DNA of 8,225 bases from Actinomycetes bacterium (lineage in GTDB: Bacteria; Actinomycetota; Aquicultoria; CAJVYJ01; JAUVQD01), in NCBI GenBank assembly GCA_030598355.1, contig JAUVQD010000048.1, positions 1-8,225 on the forward strand, read 5' to 3'. A program made the translations under genes and the position numbers. Every line of letters starts with the position of its first letter. Position 1 is the first letter of the stretch. The notes below the pieces were generated by a model. The model did no database searches. It saw nothing but the letters and a program-made list of their open reading frames with translations, and was not told the DNA's origin. Below are positions 1 to 6,040 of the stretch, in pieces.

Positions 1-777
1 TACCACAGTTTTACCATCGAAATCGTCACTATGATTGTTTTTATTATCGGATCTCTCAATTTTGTTCTTCATTGGTCAGTATGGAACGGTAAGCCCCGGG
101 AGATCTATCGCAACATCGAGATTGTTTCGTTTACAATCACGCTTTCAATCACACTCGGTCTGGTACTCATCGCGCTCATGCAAACAGAGGCGCTGAGCGG
201 TGTCACGTCTCTCTTTAGAAAAGGTTTTTATCTTGTGGCGTCAGCTCATACCGGCACAGGATTAACCAGTCTCAACGGCGCCCAGCTTGTTCGTAGTTGG
301 GGCCCGTTAGCGATGTTGGCCATCACAATAGCGATGACGATAGGGGGCAGCGCGGCGTCTACCTGTGGGGGAATCAAAGGCATGCGGGTGGGAATTATCG
401 CCAAGAATTTTGTCGGTGAAATGCGTCGATTTGTTCTGCCAGAGTCGGCAATTACTTTTCAAAGAATTCATCATATAAAAAATAGGATTATTGAGGATAA
501 GCAGGTGCGCGCGGCCATGTTGATAGTGATTGCGTTTGTAGTCATGCATCTTGGGGGCGCGGTTCTCGGTGTTCTTTATCGCTACCCGTTTGTTCAGGCT
601 CTGTTTGAGAGTGTCTCGGCCGGGACAACAACTGGTTTGTCTGTTGGGATCACCGATCCGGCTATGCCGCTTGCCTTAAAGAGCTACTACATTCTGGCTA
701 TGTGGACAGGCCGATTAGAGTTCATGGCCGTTTTCGCCCTGGCCGGATTCTTATTTGCGGTTGCGAGGGGTAAATGA
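1..777 (+). CDS. trkH: TrkH-family potassium uptake channel subunit, C-terminal part (5' end outside window)
   Basis: Membrane-embedded, K+-conducting subunit of a Trk/Ktr uptake system, which normally works with a cytoplasmic NAD-binding TrkA/KtrA partner. The reading frame is open from base 1, so the Met codon at base 31 is internal and the true start lies upstream. About 258 residues are visible, against roughly 450-500 for the family, so about the C-terminal half is present. Diagnostic motifs are a P-loop SAHTGTGLTS near bases 241-270, the family signature GGSAASTCGGIK at 343-378 (usual form GGSAGSTAGGIK), a last P-loop SAGTTTGLSVG at 616-648 with its filter glycine, and a final helix beginning with GRLEF near 712-726. 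GRLE at this place is more like TrkH than KtrB. Several hydrophobic helices separate these loops. The stop codon overlaps the next start (ATGA), indicating co-transcription and translational coupling. A trkA gene may lie upstream but cannot be seen. Confidence 0.9.
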   Translation, partial: YHSFTIEIVTMIVFIIGSLNFVLHWSVWNGKPREIYRNIEIVSFTITLSITLGLVLIALMQTEALSGVTSLFRKGFYLVASAHTGTGLTSLNGAQLVRSWGPLAMLAITIAMTIGGSAASTCGGIKGMRVGIIAKNFVGEMRRFVLPESAITFQRIHHIKNRIIEDKQVRAAMLIVIAFVVMHLGGAVLGVLYRYPFVQALFESVSAGTTTGLSVGITDPAMPLALKSYYILAMWTGRLEFMAVFALAGFLFAVARGK

Positions 778-1310
778 GCAGGTTATTACGGGTGATATCC
801 TTCTTTGTCTTGATTGTAGTCATGACTTGCTTTGCCGGGCCTGCTTGGGCTGTTGGTTCAAAACAGTTGGCTAAAGACGCCGAAAAATATGACGGTAAGG
901 TAGTTACGTTCACCGGCGAGGTTATCGGCGATACCATGGAGCGTAAAGATGGCGTTTGGTTAAATATCAATGATGACCCGTATAGTCGGCAGGGTCGCGT
1001 TCGACAGTTGGCCGGTTTCAATCATGGTCAAGGTGTGCTTGTTCCAAAGAAGTTGGTCGGAGAAATCACGACCGGGCGCTATGGTTTTCGCGGTGATATA
1101 GTTAGAGTCCATGGTGTTTTTCATGCCAATTCCCCTAAACAGGGGGGCGATATGATGATTAACGCGACCAGCATTCGTATTATCAAATCCGGCTTCGCGT
1201 TGCCGCAGCCAATTTCCGCAAGGAAAATATCATTGGTGTTCTTTTGGCTACTGGCCGCGGGCGTGGTACTTGTTTTGTGGACATGGCGCCAACGCAGGTC
1301 GAAACACTAG
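774..1310 (+). CDS. Exported, membrane-anchored OB-fold-like protein of unknown function
   Basis: I do not recognise this 178-residue protein as a named gene. Residues 4-26 form a signal-peptide-like hydrophobic stretch ending in AWA, a plausible signal peptidase I site. Residues about 29-138 look like a small beta-barrel: YDGKVVTFTGEVIGD and GDIVRVHGVFHANS are typical alternating strands of OB-fold (tRNA_anti-like) proteins. Residues about 151-170 form one transmembrane helix, followed by the basic tail RQRRSKH. The inferred topology is an extracytoplasmic OB domain held by a C-terminal helix with a cytoplasmic tail; an uncleaved N-terminal helix is also possible. The start is supported by the ATGA overlap with trkH and by a purine-rich GAGGGG at 765-770. 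It is the last gene of the trkH transcript and ends at the terminator region. A link to potassium transport is suggested only by position. Confidence 0.75.
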   Translation: MSRLLRVISFFVLIVVMTCFAGPAWAVGSKQLAKDAEKYDGKVVTFTGEVIGDTMERKDGVWLNINDDPYSRQGRVRQLAGFNHGQGVLVPKKLVGEITTGRYGFRGDIVRVHGVFHANSPKQGGDMMINATSIRIIKSGFALPQPISARKISLVFFWLLAAGVVLVLWTWRQRRSKH

Positions 1311-1463
1311 AAACGCGACCGAAACTGCCGTCTACGGCGTTTTGCTTACCCTTCGCAACCTTTGTTATTCGGCGGTTTAGACCACGTTTCTTAAACAGAC
1401 TAAAATACTAGAAACGCGACCTAAATCTCCGGTTGTATCCGGCGGTTTAGACCGCGTTTTTTA
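1306..1463. repeat. Two tandem copies of an imperfect inverted repeat between convergent genes
   Basis: Left arm ACTAGAAACGCGACC occurs exactly at 1306-1320 and 1407-1421, and right arm CGGCGGTTTAGACC occurs exactly at 1370-1383 and 1440-1453. Each left arm is imperfectly complementary to both right arms. Unit 2 has a 6-base loop; unit 1 has about 39 bases between its arms and a small internal hairpin. The first left arm overlaps the stop codon of the upstream gene. The pattern looks like a local duplication of a terminator-type element, or two copies of a dispersed intergenic palindrome; only a genome-wide search could tell these apart. Confidence 0.8.
1322..1343 (+). terminator. Possible weak terminator hairpin just after the OB-fold gene
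   Basis: A GCCG/CGGC core stem (1327-1330 with 1335-1338) and TCTA loop is extended by AAA/TTT pairs and followed by TTTT. It lies 12 bases after the stop codon at 1310. The stem is short and contains a mismatch, so it would be weaker than the hairpin at 1411-1464. Confidence 0.35.
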
Positions 1464-1464
1464 T
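1411..1464. terminator. Bidirectional intrinsic terminator between trkH operon and rpsA
   Basis: Arms GAAACGCGACCTAAATCTCCGG and its imperfect complement, ending at base 1460, flank a TTGTAT loop. The pairs AAACGCG/CGCGTTT, TAAA/TTTA and CCGG/CCGG are intact, with a few mismatches between them. On the plus strand the stem runs into six T residues at 1457-1462. On the minus strand it lies about 36 bases after the rpsA stop and is followed by a looser T-rich stretch. Placement between two convergent genes fits one shared terminator. Confidence 0.75.
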
Positions 1465-1496
1465 TGATTGATCTGATGAATTTTTAAAATGAGACG

Positions 1497-3110
1497 CTAG
1501 CTGCTATCTTTTCCGCCTCGCACGTCTTTCATCTGCTCAATTACATCTTCATATGAACCCGCTGCCGCCGTGTCACCTTCATTTTCCTTGGCGGCTCTAA
1601 CTGCCAAGTTTTCTTCGTTCAAGGTGTCGTCTGCGGTGGGGACATCACGTTTTAGAACTTCGTCGATTGCCTCACTGGTTTTTTTATCAATTGAACCTGA
1701 AGTTGACAAAGCCTCAATTGTGGAAGCCGAGTCGCCTGATTCAAGAACTTGCTCGGGAGCCTTCTCTTTTTCGTCAGCCGACTCTTTGCTAGAAGTATCT
1801 GCCGCAGCCGCCTGTTTTTCTTTCTTAGCGGCCGTGCTCTTTTTAGCGGGTGCTTTCTTCGCTACCTTTTTCTTTACGGCAGTTTTAACTTCAGGTGCCG
1901 CGGTCACAGTGTCGGAAACTTCTTCGACTTCTGTTGCGCCTACTGCTTCCGTTTCAACAACCTTTGCGGTATCCGCCGGTGTTTGATCACTTTCTTCAAC
2001 GACCGGGTCTTTGGTTTGGCGAATACTTAGACTGACCCGACGTCGATCGGAATCGATGTCGACAATTTTCGCGCACACCGATTCATCTAGTTTCACAGCT
2101 TCTTCGGGTACCTCGACATGTTCTTCCGATAATTCCGAAATATGCACCAAGCCCTCGACTCCGCCGGGAATAGCCACAAAAGCGCCAAAGGGCACTATCT
2201 TTGTGATTTTCCCATCGATTGTGTCGCCGATGTTTAAGTCTTTTGTTTTTTCTTTCCAGGGATCATCCTGACATTGCTTTAACCCTAAGGAAATTCGACC
2301 GCGCTCATGATCGATGTCGAGTACTTTGACATCAATGGTATCGCTGATATTTAGTAATTCCGAGGGGTGGTCTATATGAGTCCAAGACATTTCCGAGATA
2401 TGGATCAACCCGTCAATGCCACCCAAATCAACAAAAGCCCCAAAATCGACAATACTTGAGACCTTGCCTGAGAGCTTCTCACCTTTTTTCAATCCGGTTA
2501 TTACTTTTTCGCGCTCTTGTTTTCGGGCTTCATCAAGAACTGAACGACGTGAGAGAACAACATTGTTTCGATTTCTGTCCATCTCAATTACTTTGCACTC
2601 AAGCTCTTGGCCGACAAACTGCTGTAGGTCTTTGACGCGTCGGACATCCACAAGCGAGGCTGGTAAAAAGCCTCTAAGTCCGATATCGAGTATCAACCCG
2701 CCCTTGACGACCTCAATAACTTTGCCGGTCAGTGTTTCAGAATTTTTACTGAACTTTTCAACGCGTATCCATGATTGCTCATATTCCGCGCGTTTCTTGG
2801 ATAGGATTAACCGGCCATCCTTGTCTTCTTTTTGCAAAACAAGCGCGGCAATCTCATCACCTAATGTTACTGCTTCATTTGGATCGATATTCTTGCGGAT
2901 AGAAAGTTCGTAGATCGGGATAACACCCTCGGACTTGTAGCCTATATCTACCAGGATCTCGTCGCGGTCTATCTTGACCACGACTCCGGTGACGATGTCA
3001 CCGTCATCAAACACTTTGATTGTTTGGTCGTAGTCTGGTACTAAGTTCCCCTCCGAATCTACAATGTAACCTGCTTCTCTCGCTTCACCCGTCTCTTGGA
3101 CGTTCGCCAT
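1497..3110 (-). CDS. rpsA: 30S ribosomal protein S1, four S1 domains plus long charged tail
   Basis: RNA-binding protein of the small ribosomal subunit that helps mRNA bind during initiation. The 537-residue product has four S1 (OB-fold) domains at about residues 36-107, 123-191, 209-278 and 294-365. Domains 3 and 4 carry the classic core VDFGAFVDLGGIDGLIHISE and VPFGAFVAIPGGVEGLVHIS, and VKVLDIDHERGRISLGLKQ followed by DDPW matches the end of domain 3 in well-known S1 proteins. The four-domain form fits the Gram-positive/actinobacterial type, not the six-domain proteobacterial type. Residues 366-537 are a low-complexity acidic tail interrupted by a Lys/Ala-rich block at about 409-437 (for example KKKVAKKAPAKK); such tails are probably disordered. 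The ATG start has an AGGGGG ribosome binding site 11 bases upstream. It is transcribed away from coaE and converges on the trkH operon at a shared terminator. The tail's length and composition are its least conserved aspect. Confidence 0.96.
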   Translation of the reverse strand: MANVQETGEAREAGYIVDSEGNLVPDYDQTIKVFDDGDIVTGVVVKIDRDEILVDIGYKSEGVIPIYELSIRKNIDPNEAVTLGDEIAALVLQKEDKDGRLILSKKRAEYEQSWIRVEKFSKNSETLTGKVIEVVKGGLILDIGLRGFLPASLVDVRRVKDLQQFVGQELECKVIEMDRNRNNVVLSRRSVLDEARKQEREKVITGLKKGEKLSGKVSSIVDFGAFVDLGGIDGLIHISEMSWTHIDHPSELLNISDTIDVKVLDIDHERGRISLGLKQCQDDPWKEKTKDLNIGDTIDGKITKIVPFGAFVAIPGGVEGLVHISELSEEHVEVPEEAVKLDESVCAKIVDIDSDRRRVSLSIRQTKDPVVEESDQTPADTAKVVETEAVGATEVEEVSDTVTAAPEVKTAVKKKVAKKAPAKKSTAAKKEKQAAAADTSSKESADEKEKAPEQVLESGDSASTIEALSTSGSIDKKTSEAIDEVLKRDVPTADDTLNEENLAVRAAKENEGDTAAAGSYEDVIEQMKDVRGGKDSS

Positions 3111-3121
3111 CTAAATCTTGG

Positions 3122-3127
3122 CCCCCT
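3122..3127 (-). promoter_or_regulatory. Ribosome binding site of rpsA
   Basis: AGGGGG on the minus strand lies 11 bases before the ATG. This spacing is somewhat long, but no better site is nearby and the start gives a full-length S1 N-terminus. Confidence 0.6.
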
Positions 3128-3225
3128 AAAAATTACTTGGTTCCCCAGGGTCTTGTTAACAAACATATCTGTAACGCATCAAATGGCTGAAACGGATAAG
3201 TCAACCTGGAATATGAACCGACAAA

Positions 3226-3255
3226 ATTATACATTAAACCTGCTGATAACTACAA
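3226..3255 (-). promoter_or_regulatory. Probable rpsA promoter
   Basis: On the minus strand a perfect TATAAT (bases 3231-3226) lies 18 bases after TTGTAG (3255-3250), a partial -35 match. Transcription would begin near base 3219 and give a leader of about 108 bases before rpsA. S1 is autoregulated through its mRNA leader in some bacteria, but I see no distinctive structure in this leader. Confidence 0.55.
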
Positions 3256-3314
3256 GACCTAAAGGCCATAATAACCAAATACAAGCGGAAAAATGAGGAT
3301 CAAGGTTTAAAGCT

Positions 3315-3325
3315 TATAGTATTAT
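3315..3325 (+). promoter_or_regulatory. Possible -10 element of the coaE-uvrB promoter
   Basis: TATAGT at 3315-3320 overlaps TATTAT at 3320-3325, each close to TATAAT, 33-43 bases before the coaE start. No convincing -35 hexamer is found at 16-18 bases upstream, so the promoter is only suggested by position and the -10 match. Confidence 0.3.
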
Positions 3326-3345
3326 TAGTTAGCGGCGAACAAATT

Positions 3346-3360
3346 GGAGGATACATATTG
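3346..3360 (+). promoter_or_regulatory. Ribosome binding site that fixes a TTG start for coaE
   Basis: GGAGG at 3346-3350 is followed by 7 bases and then TTG at 3358. No ATG or GTG in frame lies at a suitable distance, and the P-loop begins only a few codons later, so TTG is the start. Confidence 0.85.
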
Positions 3361-3957
3361 CTTGCAGTGGGATTAACAGGTGGGATTGCCAGCGGGAAGA
3401 GCAGAATAGCGGATTATTTCGCTAAATTGGGCGCCGTGTGCCTGGATACCGACCTATTGGCTCAAGAAGCAATTGCTAAGGATACCCCTGTTTTTGCGAA
3501 CGTGAGGAGCCATTTTGGCGATAAAATATTAGATACAGATGGGTCAATTGATAGAGCCTTATTGGCCGCCGAGGTATTCGGTAATCCCTCTCAACTTGAA
3601 GCACTCAACCAGCTGGTTCATCCCGCCGTTATTGAGCGCGTCAAAGAGATTCTAGATGAGTGGCGCCAACAGAATCATGAGATCGGAATTGTTCAAGTTC
3701 CATTATTAGTTGAAGCTGGCATGGTCGGGTTGTTTGATGTAGTCGTGGTTGTCGCGACCAGCCCTGATCTTCAGGTAAGCAGATTATTGAAGAGGGGCTT
3801 GACTATGGAAGAGGCCCAGGCGAGAGTTGCCTCTCAAATATCTGAAAGCGAACGATTAACTCATGCGGACCTAATTATTATCAACAAAGGCACACCAGAG
3901 TTGCTTGAAGACCAAGCCAAAATAGTTTTTGAGAAATTAAGACATGAGCAAATTTAA
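3358..3957 (+). CDS. coaE: Dephospho-CoA kinase
   Basis: Cytoplasmic enzyme of the last step of coenzyme A synthesis: it uses ATP to phosphorylate the 3'-hydroxyl of dephospho-CoA. The 199-residue length is typical. The Walker A loop [11 protein letters not shown] spans residues 5-15 with K14 and S15. D30-T31-D32 matches the conserved LDTD substrate/catalytic segment, VHPAVIERV at about 87-95 and [11 protein letters not shown] at about 112-122 are family signatures, and LLKRG at 143-147 with the following helix forms the lid region with its conserved arginine. The gene starts with TTG behind a GGAGG site. Its 3' end overlaps uvrB by 14 bases, so the two genes form a coupled operon. Adjacency to rpsA and uvrB matches the actinobacterial neighbourhood, although here rpsA points the other way. 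Some actinobacterial CoaE proteins carry an extra C-terminal domain; this one does not. Confidence 0.96.
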   Translation: MLAVGLTGGIASGKSRIADYFAKLGAVCLDTDLLAQEAIAKDTPVFANVRSHFGDKILDTDGSIDRALLAAEVFGNPSQLEALNQLVHPAVIERVKEILDEWRQQNHEIGIVQVPLLVEAGMVGLFDVVVVVATSPDLQVSRLLKRGLTMEEAQARVASQISESERLTHADLIIINKGTPELLEDQAKIVFEKLRHEQI

Positions 3958-5977
3958 GCTTGTCTCAATATATGAACCTCAGGGCGACCAACCACAAGCG
4001 ATTAAGAAATTAAAAGCGGGCGCGAAAAAGAAGTTTCGCTATCAGACCCTCATGGGCGTGACAGGCTCGGGGAAGACATTTACCATGGCGAACATAATTG
4101 CGCAGGTTAAGAAACCGACTCTCGTTATTGCCCCCAACAAAACATTGGCCGCGCAATTGTATTCTGAATTCAAGGGATTGTTTCCAGAGAACGCGGTCGA
4201 GTATTTCGTCAGCTATTACGACTATTATCAACCTGAAGCGTATATAGCGCATACAGATACATATATAGAGAAAGACGCGTCTATCAACGACGAAATAGAT
4301 AAACTTCGGCACGCCACAACATCAGCTGTTCTTTCGCGTGACGATGTTATCGCTGTCGCAAGTGTCTCATGTATTTACGGATTGGGCTCGCCCGAAGAAT
4401 ACCTCGGGCATTTAGTCTGGCTGCATCGGGGGGCTCCGGCTGGGCGTGACGAAACCCTAAAGAAGCTCGTGCAGATGCAGTATCAGCGAAACGATTACAA
4501 TTTAGTCCGCGGTACCTTTAAAGTTAGAGGCGATATCCTCGAAATTTTTCCAACTTATGAGGAGGCCCCATTTCGTGTGGAGTTTTTTGGGGACACAGTA
4601 GAGCGCTTGCTTAAAGTTGACCCGATTACCGGGGAGGTCATGGCTGATCTTGAGCGTCTGGCAGTTTTTCCTGCCTCACATTATGTTACGTCTAAAGAAC
4701 GCTTAGAAGCTGGAATCATGAGCATTGAAAAGGAATTGAAGATCAGATCGGCTGAGCTTGAGAAGGCCGGTAAATTACTTGAGTCTCAGCGCCTGTCGAT
4801 GCGCACTAATTATGATCTGGAAATGATGCGAGAGATGGGTTTTTGTTCGGGGATCGAGAATTACTCCCGCCATTTTGACGGAAGAGCTCCGGGCGAGCCG
4901 CCTTTTACGCTTCTGGATTATTTTAAGAAAGATTTCTTAATTATTATCGACGAGTCTCATGTAACAGTTCCTCAGCTTCACGGCATGTACGCCGGCGATC
5001 AATCGAGGAAAGAAAATTTGATTGAGCACGGCTTCCGTCTTCCATCAGCTCGGGATAACCGGCCTCTCCAATTCGAAGAGTTCGAATCTAAGGTTTCCCA
5101 AGCCATCTTTGTCAGCGCCACTCCGAGGGCTTGGGAGCTCGAGTCCGCAAGTCAAGTTGTTGAGCAGATTATTCGACCAACCGGCCTGGTAGATCCCGAG
5201 GTAAGCGTGAGGCCGGTTGAAGGACAGATCGATGATCTGATTCATGAAATCAGGGGGAGGGTTGCCGGCAAAGAACGGGTCCTTGTGACCACGCTCACCA
5301 AAAAAATGGCCGAGGACTTAGCTGATTACTTGCTTGAGGTCGGAATCAAGGTTAGATATCTTCACTCAGATATCAAAACTTTTGAACGCGTTGAGATATT
5401 AAGAGACCTGCGATTAGGTAAATTCGACGTTCTAGTCGGTATAAATCTTCTGCGCGAAGGACTCGATCTACCGGAGGTCTCGCTTGTCGCGATTTTAGAC
5501 GCCGATAAAGAGGGGTTCTTAAGGTCTGCGGGATCTTTAATACAGACAATCGGCCGGGCGGCGCGGAACGTCAGCGGAGAAGTAATTATGTATGCCTCAG
5601 TTATGACGGCCTCGATGAAAACTGCTATTGATGAGACAAATCGACGACGACTAAAGCAAATCGCCTATAACGAGGCAAACAACATCGAACCGGAAACTAT
5701 TCGAAAGGCCGTGGCAGATCTCGTACAGGCGGGCGGAGTGGCGGAGGAGACTGCTACCTGGGAAGGCGAGGAGCCGGTATTTGAGAAGCTATCGAAGTTG
5801 CCGAAAGATGATATTGATCGCCTTGTTCAAGGGCTGGAAGAAGAGATGAGGCAGGCAGCTGAAGATCTTGATTTCGAATATGCCGCGAAAGTTCGTGACC
5901 AAGTAAGCAGCATAAAAAAGGAAATTAGCAAGAAATTTCCGCCCAAAAAAGGGCGGGACTCGAAAAAATATAAATGA
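3944..5977 (+). CDS. uvrB: Excinuclease ABC subunit B
   Basis: Central damage-verification subunit of nucleotide excision repair: it is loaded onto DNA by UvrA, uses helicase-like ATPase motifs to open the strands and recruits UvrC for incision. The 677-residue length is normal. Visible motifs are Walker A GVTGSGKT (38-45), the damage-probing beta-hairpin [10 protein letters not shown] (91-100), Walker B DESH (336-339), SATP (391-394), [13 protein letters not shown] in the second helicase half, and QTIGRAARN (534-542, motif VI with its arginines). The C-terminal UVR coiled coil that contacts UvrC is at about 624-660, including [11 protein letters not shown] (642-652). No catalytic motif is missing. 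The ATG lies inside the last codons of coaE (14-base overlap) behind only a weak purine run, so translation is probably coupled. A perfect 6-bp hairpin sits in its last codons. UvrA and UvrC are not in this window. Confidence 0.98.
   Translation: MSKFKLVSIYEPQGDQPQAIKKLKAGAKKKFRYQTLMGVTGSGKTFTMANIIAQVKKPTLVIAPNKTLAAQLYSEFKGLFPENAVEYFVSYYDYYQPEAYIAHTDTYIEKDASINDEIDKLRHATTSAVLSRDDVIAVASVSCIYGLGSPEEYLGHLVWLHRGAPAGRDETLKKLVQMQYQRNDYNLVRGTFKVRGDILEIFPTYEEAPFRVEFFGDTVERLLKVDPITGEVMADLERLAVFPASHYVTSKERLEAGIMSIEKELKIRSAELEKAGKLLESQRLSMRTNYDLEMMREMGFCSGIENYSRHFDGRAPGEPPFTLLDYFKKDFLIIIDESHVTVPQLHGMYAGDQSRKENLIEHGFRLPSARDNRPLQFEEFESKVSQAIFVSATPRAWELESASQVVEQIIRPTGLVDPEVSVRPVEGQIDDLIHEIRGRVAGKERVLVTTLTKKMAEDLADYLLEVGIKVRYLHSDIKTFERVEILRDLRLGKFDVLVGINLLREGLDLPEVSLVAILDADKEGFLRSAGSLIQTIGRAARNVSGEVIMYASVMTASMKTAIDETNRRRLKQIAYNEANNIEPETIRKAVADLVQAGGVAEETATWEGEEPVFEKLSKLPKDDIDRLVQGLEEEMRQAAEDLDFEYAAKVRDQVSSIKKEISKKFPPKKGRDSKKYK
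5939..5956. other. Perfect GC hairpin with A6 loop inside the end of uvrB
   Basis: CCGCCC (5939-5944), AAAAAA, GGGCGG (5951-5956) form a 6-bp all-GC stem. It ends 21 bases before the uvrB stop codon and is followed by an A-rich, not T-rich, stretch. It is therefore not a standard intrinsic terminator on either strand; it could protect or process the 3' end of the mRNA, or be a by-product of the codons for PPKKGR. Confidence 0.6.
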
Positions 5978-5978
5978 T

Positions 5979-6000
5979 TTAACATGTTTGAAATATGTTA
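5979..6000 (+). promoter_or_regulatory. Palindromic, GlnR-box-like operator upstream of glnA
   Basis: TAACAT (5980-5985) and ATGTTA (5995-6000) are inverted arms around a 9-base centre, and 18 of 20 non-central positions are symmetric. Read as direct half-sites, TTAAC (5979-5983), six bases, GAAAT (5990-5994) fits the actinobacterial GlnR pattern gTnAC-n6-GaAAC at all but one position in each half. A TAATAT at 6005-6010 could be the -10 of glnA. The assignment rests on resemblance plus the GlnR-like gene found downstream. Confidence 0.45.
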
Positions 6001-6028
6001 GTGCTAATATTTAGCAGGAATCTAGGTG

Positions 6029-6034
6029 AAGGAG
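6029..6034 (+). promoter_or_regulatory. Ribosome binding site that decides the glnA start
   Basis: AAGGAG at 6029-6034 stands 6 bases before ATG 6041. The in-frame GTG at 6026 would place this strong site inside the gene and has only a weaker CAGGAA before it, so the ATG is preferred. Confidence 0.8.
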
Positions 6035-6040
6035 CGCTCT

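Noticed and set aside
31..777. Met codon at base 31 as the start of the TrkH protein
   Set aside because: The frame is open back to base 1 and the protein holds only the second half of the family, so this Met is internal.
307..1021. Minus-strand frames at 307-549 and 722-1021
   Set aside because: They lie opposite the TrkH and OB-fold genes, and their translations are Arg/Pro/His-rich with no coherent fold or ribosome binding site.
1306..1463. Minimal CRISPR array
   Set aside because: There are only two units, the arms are unequal in spacing (about 39 and 6 bases), and the units are hairpins with terminator features.
1570..2913. Plus-strand open frames at 1570-1986, 1749-2030, 2011-2271 and 2416-2913
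   Set aside because: They are antisense to rpsA, and their Ser/Phe-rich products have no recognisable motifs; they reflect the composition of the S1 gene.
3096..3296. Plus-strand 66-codon frame across the rpsA start and its leader
   Set aside because: It overlaps the rpsA start and promoter, has no ribosome binding site and no domain-like sequence.
5939..5974. Intrinsic terminator at the end of uvrB
   Set aside because: The GC hairpin is followed by A-rich sequence on the plus strand and has no T run after the stem on the minus strand.
5980..6000. Bacillus TnrA/GlnR (MerR-type) site TGTNAN7TNACA before glnA
   Set aside because: The inverted arms are in the opposite orientation (ACAT...ATGT), so the Bacillus-type consensus does not fit.
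6026..6040. GTG at 6026 as the glnA start
   Set aside because: The strong AAGGAG ribosome binding site lies inside this extension, 6 bases before ATG 6041, which also gives the usual 443-residue length.
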